A stretch of DNA of 64,000 nt from Neisseriaceae bacterium (GCA_003963245.1 RXJX01000020.1:1-64000), one strand, 5' to 3'; shown: positions 1 to 8,497, counted from the stretch's first letter. Notes: generated from the sequence alone by a model not told the origin. Made by a program: numbers and translations.

Positions 1-857
1 CCAAGTGCTATCGTTCCATTGGAAGCCGCATAACCATTACTATTTGCAATTCCGTTATTGGTTATACTATAGTTGGTATTTCCGGTAAAACCAGGAGCAG
101 CGCCATATTGTGCCGCATTGAAAGCTAGTGCAGTTAATAGCCATCCATTACCCGGATAGATATTAATCAAAGCACCTTGATAGGTTGCAGGAACGGTTAA
201 TAAGTTATTCTCATAATTTCCATTGATCCACGGACTATTATTTATTCCTATGTAACCAATGTCTGCTTGAACCGTATTTTTATATTGATACTCAATGAAC
301 GCTTCCGAAATCATTGCTTGAGAATAAGTTGTATTATAAATTGAATAATCTCTACTGCCTTGCTGTGTTGCAAGACCATCTTCTTGTGCGGCAAATAGCG
401 GATTCATCGTGCTAAATAATCCACCAATCGAAAACCCAGCGGCTTGACCAGTTTGCGCAAATATGTTTGCGCCATATGAATAAGGCTGTATTGAACGATT
501 ATAGGGGGCAGGGTTGTTACCACTGTTGGCTGTTCCTGCAGCATTTACAGTTGTACCAGCATAAACATTATATGTTCCATCTTCAAACCATTTTTGCCAG
601 AAATTTTGTTGTGCCACTTGACTTTCATTAACAACTAAGGTTCCGCCACCGGTAGTAGGGTAGTTTTCTGAATTATATGGGTTTTGCAAATATGCAGTTC
701 GGTTTATGAAGTTTGCGTTACTATTTGGAGGCGATGCACTTGGAGATAATACAGGCGACAGATTACTTGCTATAGCAGATTCACTGTTATCATCAGCAAA
801 AGCCAATAGCGGGATAGTGATGTTTATAGAACATAGAGCCAATAATAATTTTTTCAT
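1..857 (-). CDS. OprD-like outer-membrane porin, N-terminal part (runs off the left edge)
   Basis: Translated by hand from an ATG at 857-855, reading leftwards and open to base 1 (about 285 codons). The product starts with a signal peptide (MKKLLLALCSINITIPLLAFA), then a Ser/Pro/Asn-rich stretch and many short alternating segments rich in Tyr, Asn and Gly, as in a beta-barrel. A segment reading INNSPWINGNYENN followed by VPATYQGALI resembles the 'INTPW...(M/V)PATYQG' region I know from OprD-family porins, which carry amino acids or other small solutes across the outer membrane. The C-terminus is missing, so the terminal aromatic residue cannot be checked. The signal peptide and barrel character are visible; the OprD assignment rests on one motif region and is moderate. 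Confidence 0.55.
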   Translation of the reverse strand, partial: MKKLLLALCSINITIPLLAFADDNSESAIASNLSPVLSPSASPPNSNANFINRTAYLQNPYNSENYPTTGGGTLVVNESQVAQQNFWQKWFEDGTYNVYAGTTVNAAGTANSGNNPAPYNRSIQPYSYGANIFAQTGQAAGFSIGGLFSTMNPLFAAQEDGLATQQGSRDYSIYNTTYSQAMISEAFIEYQYKNTVQADIGYIGINNSPWINGNYENNLLTVPATYQGALINIYPGNGWLLTALAFNAAQYGAAPGFTGNTNYSITNNGIANSNGYAASNGTIAL

Positions 858-1063
858 AAGTTAACTTTCTAATTACCGAGCGAGAGATATAAAATGCACG
901 TTGCTAATCATAATTTCACATTCCTAAGAAATGATTTTAGCTTATTGATTTGAAATTAAAATAAAAAATGAATTAAATTATATCAAAATCAAGTAAAATC
1001 ACGCTCTGTTATATCTAGATGTCGCTTTAATGACACATAATTTAGCCACTCTTTAATTTTTTA

Positions 1064-1438
1064 ATGATAAGAAAAATGAATATACAAAAATTAGTGATGA
1101 TTAGTAGTCTTGCTTTGTTTTTATCCGCATGTAACAACAAAGGGGCGAGTAAAGCTGTAACAACAGTGAATCCAGAATTAATTGGCATGTGGAGTGATGA
1201 TGCAGGTTGCAGCCTAACTTTGCAAAAAACAAGTCAGGGACTTGTTTTAGATGATTTCCATAACGCTCAGGGTGTATCTAAATCAAAAGTTAAATTGAAC
1301 ATAAAAAAAGACAGTGTGATGACTAGGATAATAGCAGTTGATCCATCCAGTCCATGGTCCGCAATTTTCTCGGAGGGGTTACTTATGGTCGATAATAAAT
1401 TATGCAAGCAAGCATTACACAAAATTGATAGTAAATAA
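1064..1438 (+). CDS. small lipoprotein, function unknown
   Basis: 124 codons from ATG 1064; a second ATG at 1076 gives a more usual signal peptide (MNIQKLVMISSLALFLSAC) and has a purine run in front, so 1076 may be the true start. The lipobox LSAC predicts cleavage before Cys and lipid attachment. The mature part is about 100 residues with a 'GMWSDDAGCSLTL' segment that looks like a small lipocalin- or META-like strand start, but no family is recognised. Two further cysteines (in DDAGCSL and NKLCKQA) could form a disulfide in the periplasm. It stands alone, closed by a bidirectional terminator. Function not assigned. Confidence 0.6.
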   Translation: MIRKMNIQKLVMISSLALFLSACNNKGASKAVTTVNPELIGMWSDDAGCSLTLQKTSQGLVLDDFHNAQGVSKSKVKLNIKKDSVMTRIIAVDPSSPWSAIFSEGLLMVDNKLCKQALHKIDSK

Positions 1439-1470
1439 AAAAAATGCCGTTTTGATAACGGCATTTTTTC
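1437..1470. terminator. bidirectional rho-independent terminator
   Basis: Stem AAAAAATGCCGTT / AACGGCATTTTTT around a short TTGAT loop, with A-run on the left and T-run on the right, so it can stop transcripts from both sides. It lies exactly between two convergent genes. Confidence 0.85.
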
Positions 1471-1797
1471 TTATTCTGCAGAAATAATTCGTGTTCCATT
1501 ATTCGCGCATAGTGCCTTTAGTCCAGCATGGGTAATTATGCATCGAGCAATTGTATAAGATGCCGGAGGAGTCGCTACAGTTTCTGGTTCATCTGAAGAA
1601 ATCACCGCATTTACTGCAGCACGTGAGCTCATGCTTGATAAATCGATTAACTTTTCTTTTTTAAGATAAACCATGTTATAAACAAAAGTATCTTGATCAA
1701 CTTCAAATTGCTTGGAGCTGATTTCGACACGTTTTTCGTCGGCATAGGTGGCAGATATTGATTTTAAAATTGATAACTGAAGTTCGAAATTTAACAT
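1471..1797 (-). CDS. small winged-helix-like protein, function unknown
   Basis: 108 codons, ATG at 1797 with AAGGGT about ten bases upstream. The first 60 residues read as helix-turn-helix with a small wing: QLSILKSISATYADEKRVEI, then 'FEVDQDTFVYNMVYLKKEKLIDL', and a final 'ITHAGLKAL' strand-helix. This arrangement is what I recall for YjcQ-like small winged-helix proteins, but similarity is only in shape. The middle (about 60-85) is Ala/Ser/Pro rich and may be a loop. No signal peptide or membrane segment. It could be a small DNA-binding protein; no target is suggested by neighbours. Confidence 0.55.
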   Translation of the reverse strand: MLNFELQLSILKSISATYADEKRVEISSKQFEVDQDTFVYNMVYLKKEKLIDLSSMSSRAAVNAVISSDEPETVATPPASYTIARCIITHAGLKALCANNGTRIISAE

Positions 1798-1924
1798 TAT
1801 AAATTGACCCTTATATCTGAAAATAACGGATAAAGATGATTATGAAATACTAGGTAAATCCTTGAATTAGCAAGATTATACCAAACACGCTATTGTCTTG
1901 TCTAGCACTAAAGGTTAGTTGCTT

Positions 1925-1952
1925 TTGCTGCATTTGCTAAATGTGGTATAAT
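1925..1952 (+). promoter_or_regulatory. sigma-70-type promoter for the small secreted protein gene
   Basis: TTGCTG (1925-1930), 16-base spacer, perfect TATAAT (1947-1952), about 90 bases upstream of the next ATG at 2041. Match judged by eye. Confidence 0.55.
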
Positions 1953-2040
1953 AAATCCCAAGTAAAAGTTGTATAACGATTAATCTTATTTAATTTCAGT
2001 TATTTCAACAACTAATTAATTTAATTGAGAGAGGTGATTT

Positions 2041-2310
2041 ATGAGGAATTTATTAATTATTTTGTCTGGTTTTGCATTTTGTGGTGTTGCTTCAGCTAGT
2101 TCTACAGTTACGTTTCCAATTAATTGTGCGAATAACGTGAATATTACAGCTACATCAACATTACAAGATGTGCAAAAGTGTACAATTGATAAGCAAAAAA
2201 ATACTAAGGGGATGTATGAGATAAAATTTACTGATGCAAATAAGCATAAGTATACATGTTATTTTGTAAATAATACACCGACTGAAGTTATTAATCATTG
2301 TGAATCATAA
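2041..2310 (+). CDS. small secreted four-cysteine protein
   Basis: 89 codons with a strong Shine-Dalgarno (GAGAGGTGA) seven bases before ATG. A signal peptide ends at about residue 19 (VASA|SS). The mature 70 residues hold exactly four cysteines (29, 47, 73, 87), enough for two disulfides in the periplasm or outside the cell, and are rich in Thr/Asn/Lys. I do not recognise a family. It has its own promoter and a strong terminator, so it is a single-gene unit. Reality as a gene is well supported by signal peptide, ribosome site and flanking signals; the role is unknown. Confidence 0.65.
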   Translation: MRNLLIILSGFAFCGVASASSTVTFPINCANNVNITATSTLQDVQKCTIDKQKNTKGMYEIKFTDANKHKYTCYFVNNTPTEVINHCES

Positions 2311-2330
2311 TTTGCATCTGTTGAATAAGA

Positions 2331-2366
2331 TGTAAAAACCAGCCAATTGGCTGGTTTTTACATGAT
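2331..2366 (+). terminator. strong hairpin terminator, 25 bases upstream of gdx
   Basis: Perfect 14-bp stem (TGTAAAAACCAGCC / GGCTGGTTTTTACA) around AATT. The T5 run lies in the descending arm. It ends the 2041-2310 gene and could also act on any transcript entering gdx. Confidence 0.8.
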
Positions 2367-2387
2367 TAAAAAAAGAAAGTATCAAGA

Positions 2388-2705
2388 ATGAGCTGGATTT
2401 ATTTAGTTTTGGCTGGGTTGTGTGAAATTGGTTGGCCAATTGGTTTGAAATTAGCGAGTGGAAAATCACCTTATTTATGGACATTGTTTGCAATTATTGC
2501 CATGGCATTGAGCGGTTATCTTTTGTATTTAGCACAACAATCAATTCCCATGGGTACCGCATATGCTATTTGGACGGGAATAGGTGCTGTAGGCGCTTTT
2601 ATTGTTGGTATAATCTGGTTTAAAGATCCGGCGACCTTGTTTAGAATTATTTCTGTTTCCTTAATTGTATTTGGCATAATAGGTCTTAAACTTTCTGCTC
2701 ATTAA
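2388..2705 (+). CDS. gdx: guanidinium exporter of the SMR family (Gdx/SugE)
   Basis: 105 residues, four membrane helices, the standard length of small multidrug resistance proteins. The proton/substrate-coupling glutamate is at position 13-14 in 'GLCEIGWPIGLK', and the Gdx signature 'GTAYAIWTGIGAVGAF' follows in helix 3, with 'IIGLKLSAH' at the end as in Escherichia coli SugE. Proteins with this signature export guanidinium in exchange for protons as antiparallel dimers (family knowledge). It precedes the agmatinase gene by about 100 bases; guanidino compounds are therefore handled on both sides of the gap. I see no ACGR-loop hairpins typical of the guanidine-II riboswitch in the short leader. 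Confidence 0.88.
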   Translation: MSWIYLVLAGLCEIGWPIGLKLASGKSPYLWTLFAIIAMALSGYLLYLAQQSIPMGTAYAIWTGIGAVGAFIVGIIWFKDPATLFRIISVSLIVFGIIGLKLSAH

Positions 2706-2738
2706 TGCAAGGTGGGATGCTTCATAGAGTACACATAA

Positions 2739-2764
2739 AAACCAATAATGGTTAATTGGTTTAG
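2739..2764 (+). terminator. possible weak terminator hairpin after gdx
   Basis: 8-bp stem AAACCAAT / ATTGGTTT with an 8-base loop. The T run is only the three bases of the arm itself, so termination would be weak. Confidence 0.3.
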
Positions 2765-2809
2765 AATAAAATAACTGCTTATATAACCTTCGCTTAAAGG
2801 AAAATAAAC

Positions 2810-3766
2810 GTGAGTCAGCTAGTAGATGCAGCAATTTGCCGCAAAGAATTAAAAGGTTCTAATTTTGAAATGACATATGGTGGCGCAACTAGTTTTATGC
2901 GGCGCAACTATACTAAGGATTTAACTGGGGTAGACGTTGCTATTAGTGGCATTCCCTTTGATTTGGCGGTTACTTATCGTAGTGGTGCACGTCTTGGTCC
3001 TAGGGCAATCAGGCAAGCATCGGTTCAATTAGCTGAACTTTTACCGTATCCTTGGGGATTTGACCCTTTTGAACAGCTTGCTGTGGTTGATTATGGGGAT
3101 TGTTTTCTTGATCCACATAATCCACTGAGTATTCGTGATGCAATCACAGATCATATTCGTAACATTGTTAAATCTAATGTTTTTCCATTGACTTTTGGTG
3201 GTGATCATTATGTTACCTATCCAATCTTATTGGCAATGGCAGAGAAATATGGTAAAGGAATATCTATAATTCACTTTGACGCACATTGTGATACTTGGCC
3301 AGATGACGAAGAGTATTCATTAAATCATGGAACAATGTTTTATAAAGCAATTAAAAATGGAATTGTTGATCCTGCTAAATCTGTCCAGATAGGAATTCGC
3401 ACTTGGAATGATGATTTTATGGGAACTAATATTTTTGATGCACAATATGTACACGATAACGGGTGGCAAAAAGTAGTAGCTCAAATTAAACAGATAGTTG
3501 GTGATAACCCCGTCTATTTGACTTTTGATATTGACAGCTTGGATCCTGCATTTGCACCAGGTACCGGTACTCCAGTTCCGGGTGGGTTGAGTTCTGCACA
3601 AGCTTTGGCAATAATACGTAATCTGGATGGACTTAATTTAATTGGCGCAGATGTGGTTGAAGTATCTCCGAGTTATGATCACGCGGAAATAACTGCTTTA
3701 GCTGCTGCTCATGTGGCATGTGACGTAATTTGTTTATTAGCTCAGCAAAAGTCACGTGACGAATAA
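2810..3766 (+). CDS. speB: agmatinase
   Basis: 318-residue ureohydrolase that splits agmatine into putrescine and urea in the cytoplasm. Binuclear manganese ligands are all present: GGDH (about residue 130), 'HFDAHCDT' (about 153-160) and 'TFDIDSLDPAFAPGTGTP' near 240. The line 'NHGTMFYKA...GIRT' is close to E. coli SpeB, which favours agmatinase over arginase or guanidinase. The chosen start at 2810 (GTG) has AAAGGAAAA ahead of it. The 3' end overlaps the next gene by 11 bases, and speA follows, so the three form one operon for putrescine synthesis from arginine. A C in 'HCDT' replaces the more usual T/S; I do not expect this to matter. Confidence 0.92.
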   Translation: MSQLVDAAICRKELKGSNFEMTYGGATSFMRRNYTKDLTGVDVAISGIPFDLAVTYRSGARLGPRAIRQASVQLAELLPYPWGFDPFEQLAVVDYGDCFLDPHNPLSIRDAITDHIRNIVKSNVFPLTFGGDHYVTYPILLAMAEKYGKGISIIHFDAHCDTWPDDEEYSLNHGTMFYKAIKNGIVDPAKSVQIGIRTWNDDFMGTNIFDAQYVHDNGWQKVVAQIKQIVGDNPVYLTFDIDSLDPAFAPGTGTPVPGGLSSAQALAIIRNLDGLNLIGADVVEVSPSYDHAEITALAAAHVACDVICLLAQQKSRDE

Positions 3767-5150
3767 AGCTATTAAGACAATTGGTGTAAGAGCCGTTGTC
3801 TTTATGATGATGACATCGTGTCTTGGAATGCGCTGGATTCCTGTTGCAGGAAGTATCGGTCCTGCAGCAATAATCTTGTGGTTAATTGCAGCCTTGGCTT
3901 TTTTTGTTCCGCTGGCATTAATTGTGATTGAACTGTCGCTCAATTACCCTGAAAATGGTGGTATCTCTCTTTGGACCCGTAAAGGGCTTGGTAAACGAGC
4001 AGGATTTTATGCTGCATGGTTTTATTGGGTGAACAATGTTGTCTATTACCCAGGCGCATTAACGTTTATTGCGGTGAATGTTGTTTACCTAATTGGTGAT
4101 CATTCTTTAGCCGAAAATTCCGGTGTCATCGTAGCTATTGTAATTGCTTGTTTTTGGGCTGCTGTTTGGCTGAATATCTCAGGTATTCACTATGTTTCTA
4201 AAGTAACTACTTTATCTGGGTTATTTAATTTCCGCCTAGGGTTATTTTTCATTTTGGTTGGCTGCTATTATGTCATCAGCTATGGGCATAGTGCAACTAG
4301 TTTTTCTCCGGATCAATTCATTCCACAGCGCGACATGTTTCGTAGTATTTCTGATATATCTGTTTTAATGTTTGCATTAGCTGGTGTTGAAATTATTCCA
4401 ACCGTTGGTCGTGCCATTAAAAATCCTGAAAAAAATTTAACTAAAGCTATCATTATTGGTGGGGTACTTTTAGTTAGTTTATATATATTGGGTACTATTG
4501 CCATAAATTTCATCATGACTCCACATGAGTTAACCCAGACTACCGGTTTAGTTGCGTCATTTTATACGTTAACTGCTAAATTACACTGGTCGAATTGGGT
4601 AGTGAGTTTTTTAGTTGTTTCTTTGATTTTTGTTGAATTCGGTGGGCTTAATTTGTGGCTTATTGCTTCAAGTATAACCTTTTTTGAAGGTACTGAAAAA
4701 GGAATACTTCCTGAGTGGCTACAAAGCATAAATAAAAACTATGTTCCTGCAAATGCGCTTATATTTCAGGGTGTTATGGTTACAGTTATTGTTATGGCTA
4801 CTAAATTTATGCCGACAGTTAATGCGATGTATATGGTACTGATTTTAATGGCAACAATTATTTATTTTATTCCATACTTATTTTTGGTAATTGCCTATCT
4901 TAAGTTAAGGCATAATAACGCGTTAGTAAAGAAAATCCTTACTAATCGGATGGCAAAGCTGATGGCATTTTTAACGTTTACTTCTGTACTAATGGCAATC
5001 ATCCTTACGATTATACCTAGTGCAGATATAGTAAAACGGAGTGATATTGTACTTTATGAGCTTGAACTTATTGGTGGTCCGCTGCTATTTTATCTATCCG
5101 GAGTTATAATTTATTCTCGCAGAAAACTTACTTCTTTTATTAAAAGGTAA
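3756..5150 (+). CDS. APC-family amino-acid/polyamine permease in the spe operon
   Basis: 464 residues with about twelve hydrophobic helices. It starts at a GTG (3756) inside the last codons of speB, so it is probably translationally coupled. The N-terminal helix has the glycine-rich 'GMRWIPVAGSIGPAAII' in the place of the family's substrate-binding unwound helix, and 'ENGGISLWTRKGLG' and 'FALAGVEIIPTVGRAIKNPEKNL' are typical APC loops. Position between speB and speA points to arginine, agmatine or putrescine as substrate; a precursor/product exchanger is possible. This is inference from context: the sequence alone does not fix the substrate. Seven bases separate its stop from speA. Confidence 0.85.
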   Translation: MTNKAIKTIGVRAVVFMMMTSCLGMRWIPVAGSIGPAAIILWLIAALAFFVPLALIVIELSLNYPENGGISLWTRKGLGKRAGFYAAWFYWVNNVVYYPGALTFIAVNVVYLIGDHSLAENSGVIVAIVIACFWAAVWLNISGIHYVSKVTTLSGLFNFRLGLFFILVGCYYVISYGHSATSFSPDQFIPQRDMFRSISDISVLMFALAGVEIIPTVGRAIKNPEKNLTKAIIIGGVLLVSLYILGTIAINFIMTPHELTQTTGLVASFYTLTAKLHWSNWVVSFLVVSLIFVEFGGLNLWLIASSITFFEGTEKGILPEWLQSINKNYVPANALIFQGVMVTVIVMATKFMPTVNAMYMVLILMATIIYFIPYLFLVIAYLKLRHNNALVKKILTNRMAKLMAFLTFTSVLMAIILTIIPSADIVKRSDIVLYELELIGGPLLFYLSGVIIYSRRKLTSFIKR

Positions 5151-5156
5151 TTACTA

Positions 5157-7055
5157 ATGGCTGTAATTAAAGAAACTAATTGGAACTATAAAAAATCTGC
5201 TGATTTTTATTGTGTTCATGGTTGGTCAAATAGTTATTTTGATATTAATAAGGCTGGTCAATTAACCGTTAGGCGTGGTAAATATCTTAAAGATGTTCCG
5301 GTAGCTTTGGTTGATATAATTGATGCTGCTTGTTCTAAATATAAATTACAAACACCATTGATATTGAGGTTTACCGATATTGTAAAAAATAGAGTTGAAC
5401 GCATCACCAATGCCTTTAACAAAGCTCGTAAACAGTTAAATTATCCGGCAGAATATACTTTGATTTACCCGATTAAAGTAAATCAAAATCGTGCAGTTGT
5501 CGAGAGTATTATTGAAGCTAAAGCAAATAATGGGCTTGAAGCCGGAAGCAAAGCAGAGCTACTAGCAGTACTATCGCTAGTAAAAAATAATAAAACACCA
5601 ATTGTATGTAATGGCTATAAAGACCGTGATTATATTAAAATGGCATTAATTGCGCGTAAACTTGGACGGAATATTACGATTGTTATTGAGAAAATGATTG
5701 AAGCTCAATATATAATTGAAATAGCTAAAGAGTTAGATGTTGTACCTTTGCTTGGAGTTCGTTGTCGTCTGGCTCTAACCTTAGCAGGGAAATGGTCTCA
5801 CTCCGGCGGTGAAAAATCTAAGTTCGGTTTGAGTACTACTCAAATTCTAGAGTTAATTAAATTATTGCGGGCAAATGAGTTATTAGATTGTTTACATTTA
5901 ATTCATTGCCATCAAGGTTCTCAAATTGCCAATGTAAACGATATTCAACATTATATCAATGAATTATCTCAAGTTTATGTTCAACTTTGCAAGCTTGGAG
6001 TTAATCTCAAAATTATTGATACTGGCGGTGGTCTTGCTGTTGATTATGAGGGGAGTCGTACCCGTAGTTTTAACTCAACTAATTATACATTGTCTGAGTA
6101 TGCAATGACGTTATTGGAAACGGTAAAAAAAGTTTCTGAAAAAAATGATTTACCTTTGCCCCAGATTTATACTGAATCAGGGCGTGCAACTACTGCGCAT
6201 CATGCGGTATTCGTGACTAATATTGTTGAAGTTGAAAGTGTAGTTGGTGAAGAAGTTCCTGACATTGGTAAAACCAACGATGAAGATTTGGTGGAGCTGG
6301 ATAATATGTTGGATTCAGTTGACAGCTTACCGATTAATGAAATTTATACTTCGAGTGTTCTGGCTATTGAAAGTTTACATAATCGCTTTTCAGCAGGGGA
6401 TTTACCTTTAGAGAAGCGTGCAGTTGCAGAACAATTATTCTCTCATATTAAGTTAGAAATAATTAAACGCCTCAATCCATTACATCGTTCGCACCGCGAA
6501 TTGTTTGATAGGTTGGATGAGGATTTAGCTAAAAAAATTATTGCCAATTTTTCACTATTTCAATCAATTCCGGATAGTTGGGCTATTTCTCAATTATTCC
6601 CAGTAATGCCATTGTCACAGCTTAATGAGGAGCCGACGATGCGTTCAATTATTGAAGACATTACTTGTGATTCGGATGGGAAGATAAATAATTACATGGA
6701 TTATCAAGGCAATGAACCATCCTTAAAACTACCCAAGTATAATGCCAAAAATCCATATTTGCTTGGAATCTTTTTAGTTGGTGCCTACCAAGAGATTATG
6801 GGTAATATGCATAATCTGTTTGGGCAAGTAACTACGCTAGACATTTGCTTAGATGGTAAAGGTGGCTTTGAATTTGAAGCAGTCCATGATGGATTTACCA
6901 ATAAAAATTCGCTGGAGCACGTTGGTTATGACATTGTTGAAATGCTGGATTTAGCTAAGAAATCCCTGAGTGGATTAAAAGTATCAAAAGCAGAGCAGCT
7001 ACATCTATTTAATCAAATTAAAGGTGTGTTTGACTCACACACTTATCTAGTCTAA
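5157..7055 (+). CDS. speA: biosynthetic arginine decarboxylase
   Basis: 632 residues, close to the usual ~630-660 of the PLP fold-III SpeA family. It converts arginine to agmatine and CO2. The PLP lysine is in 'YPIKVNQNR' near residue 105, followed by 'GLEAGSKAEL', 'HCHQGSQI', 'DTGGGLAVDYEG' and the C-terminal catalytic-cysteine segment 'ITCDSDGKI'. The ribosome site AAAAGGTAATTACTA precedes ATG closely. It is the last gene of the speB-permease-speA unit and is closed by a terminator. Agmatine made here feeds SpeB, giving putrescine and urea, which connects to the urease operon 21 kb away. Confidence 0.95.
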   Translation: MAVIKETNWNYKKSADFYCVHGWSNSYFDINKAGQLTVRRGKYLKDVPVALVDIIDAACSKYKLQTPLILRFTDIVKNRVERITNAFNKARKQLNYPAEYTLIYPIKVNQNRAVVESIIEAKANNGLEAGSKAELLAVLSLVKNNKTPIVCNGYKDRDYIKMALIARKLGRNITIVIEKMIEAQYIIEIAKELDVVPLLGVRCRLALTLAGKWSHSGGEKSKFGLSTTQILELIKLLRANELLDCLHLIHCHQGSQIANVNDIQHYINELSQVYVQLCKLGVNLKIIDTGGGLAVDYEGSRTRSFNSTNYTLSEYAMTLLETVKKVSEKNDLPLPQIYTESGRATTAHHAVFVTNIVEVESVVGEEVPDIGKTNDEDLVELDNMLDSVDSLPINEIYTSSVLAIESLHNRFSAGDLPLEKRAVAEQLFSHIKLEIIKRLNPLHRSHRELFDRLDEDLAKKIIANFSLFQSIPDSWAISQLFPVMPLSQLNEEPTMRSIIEDITCDSDGKINNYMDYQGNEPSLKLPKYNAKNPYLLGIFLVGAYQEIMGNMHNLFGQVTTLDICLDGKGGFEFEAVHDGFTNKNSLEHVGYDIVEMLDLAKKSLSGLKVSKAEQLHLFNQIKGVFDSHTYLV

Positions 7056-7063
7056 GTGTAAGG

Positions 7064-7090
7064 AAACCGGTCTATGACCGGTTTTTTTTA
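7064..7090 (+). terminator. terminator of the spe operon
   Basis: 9-bp stem AAACCGGTC / GACCGGTTT with a three-base loop TAT and eight Ts. The last bases overlap the stop of the convergent lipocalin gene. Confidence 0.9.
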
Positions 7091-7645
7091 GTTTAGATTA
7101 AAACTAGGAGTGGTGAATAGTAGATTTTTAACTGGGTAGTTATATTTCTTAGCAATGTCAATTAATTTTTGAATGTCTTGTTGGTTGCTGCTTTCGCTAC
7201 GTGACAGTAACCAGAGGTATTCATGGTCTGGGCTACCCACAACTGCATAGTGCTGATAATCTGTGTAGATAATCCAATAGTCCGCTTTGGCAACAGGAAC
7301 CCAGCTTGCCCAACCTGGCATATAACTAAGTTTTAGTTTTGCAGAGCTCGATTCCTCTGTGAAGTAAGCTTGACCTTTATTTTGCGTAAATTGTCCATCT
7401 TCCAGACGACAGCGATTTGTTATATTAAGTTGTTTTCTATTCTCATCAAATTGATATGTAACCGTAGTTGGTGCTAGACAATCCCGTTCAATATGCATTG
7501 GAAAGCGTGCAATTTCATACCATGTCCCAAGGTAAGACTCTACTTGAAAATTATTAACTGCTTCAACTGGTTGAGTCTGTGTAACTTGTTCCGCCATAAC
7601 TATGCTGCTGGTTGTAATCATTAATAATAAAAGTAATTTTTTCAT
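7088..7645 (-). CDS. blc: periplasmic/outer-membrane lipocalin (Blc family)
   Basis: 185 residues from the ATG at 7645, which has AGGAAT eight bases upstream; a longer reading frame to 7687 exists but overlaps the upstream gene and spoils the signal peptide. The start gives MKKLLLLLMITTSSIVMA, cleaved before EQ. The lipocalin signature 'YLGTWYEIARFPMHIERDC' and the later 'YAVVGSPDHEYLWLLSR' match bacterial lipocalins such as E. coli Blc. The cleavage region has no cysteine, so unlike Blc this one looks soluble, not lipid-anchored. Bacterial lipocalins bind lysophospholipids or fatty acids and aid envelope repair (family knowledge). Confidence 0.85.
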   Translation of the reverse strand: MKKLLLLLMITTSSIVMAEQVTQTQPVEAVNNFQVESYLGTWYEIARFPMHIERDCLAPTTVTYQFDENRKQLNITNRCRLEDGQFTQNKGQAYFTEESSSAKLKLSYMPGWASWVPVAKADYWIIYTDYQHYAVVGSPDHEYLWLLSRSESSNQQDIQKLIDIAKKYNYPVKNLLFTTPSFNLN

Positions 7646-7652
7646 ATTATTC

Positions 7653-8261
7653 CTAAAAATTATATTTTCCACCAATACCAAAGACATTAATATTTCCCCA
7701 GTTATTACCTGTAAACGGCATCATTCCATAATCTTCAAAAGTCATGCCCCAGTGTTGGCTGAGCTTTAATTCAGCGCCTAATGCCATATATAAGCCAAAA
7801 GCAATACCCGAGCTATCGCCATTCCAGTCATAGTTAGTAACACCGGATTGCATTGCCATTGATGAGGTTGAATAGGCAACACCCAAACCAGCTTTTGCGT
7901 AAACACTAAAAATATCACTAAATGGAAGTGAGCCTTTAGCTGCAATATCTGCGAATGATTGTCCTTGAGTATAGCTTCCACCATACCCAGCGCCATCATA
8001 AGTTGTTGAAATAGAGTTAATCCAAGTTGCACCGACTTCTGATGCTAAATACTTATTGTAATTATATCCAACATTTAAGGTTAATGCGGGAGCAGCAGTC
8101 CACCAATTTTGAATATTCGCATAACCAACATCGGCATTTATATATAAATTACCTTCTGCAGAGCTTAATCCTGTGACAAAAATGGCTACTATGCCAAAAA
8201 TTTTTTTTGGTGCGATGTTTATTATCCTTGATACACTAAGTTCAGAGCATAATTTTACCAA
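7653..8261 (-). CDS. small outer-membrane beta-barrel protein (OmpA/OmpW-like), start uncertain
   Basis: About 185-202 residues. After a signal sequence (KKIFGIVAIFVTGLSSA) the chain alternates in short strands rich in Gly/Tyr/Trp and ends in 'IGGKYNF', a terminal aromatic recognised by the BAM complex; size fits an eight-stranded barrel. The start is odd: no ATG or GTG lies in frame before the signal peptide. The longest frame begins at TTG 8261 with no visible ribosome site, while AAGG at 8229-8226 is placed to serve an ATC at 8216. It is seven bases upstream of the lipocalin gene, so they probably share a transcript. Function (pore, structural or adhesive) unknown. Confidence 0.68.
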   Translation of the reverse strand: MVKLCSELSVSRIINIAPKKIFGIVAIFVTGLSSAEGNLYINADVGYANIQNWWTAAPALTLNVGYNYNKYLASEVGATWINSISTTYDGAGYGGSYTQGQSFADIAAKGSLPFSDIFSVYAKAGLGVAYSTSSMAMQSGVTNYDWNGDSSGIAFGLYMALGAELKLSQHWGMTFEDYGMMPFTGNNWGNINVFGIGGKYNF

Positions 8262-8497
8262 GAAGGGTGTGGTTAAAGTTAAGTATTTACTATTTGATTC
8301 TCTATGAGGTTAAATTTTTGAGGATCTGAATTCTGATTATTTAAAGTAATGTTGAATAGATTAACTTAAGAATTAGGGGCTGATTAAGTCTTGGTTATTC
8401 AAGTTTATAGGTGCTTCTTTTGTAATTAGTCATTAAAACTGATTGCTAGATATGATAAAATCACGCCTTATTTAGCAAATTAGCAATAAGGTAAATC

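Noticed and set aside
2388..2388. Guanidine riboswitch upstream of gdx
   Set aside because: The leader is about 25 bases after the terminator hairpin and the hairpin loop is AATT, without paired ACGR loops or a ykkC-like fold.
2810..3766. SpeB paralogue acting as guanidine hydrolase, suggested by neighbouring gdx
   Set aside because: Its active-site stretches are closer to E. coli agmatinase, and speA in the same operon provides agmatine.
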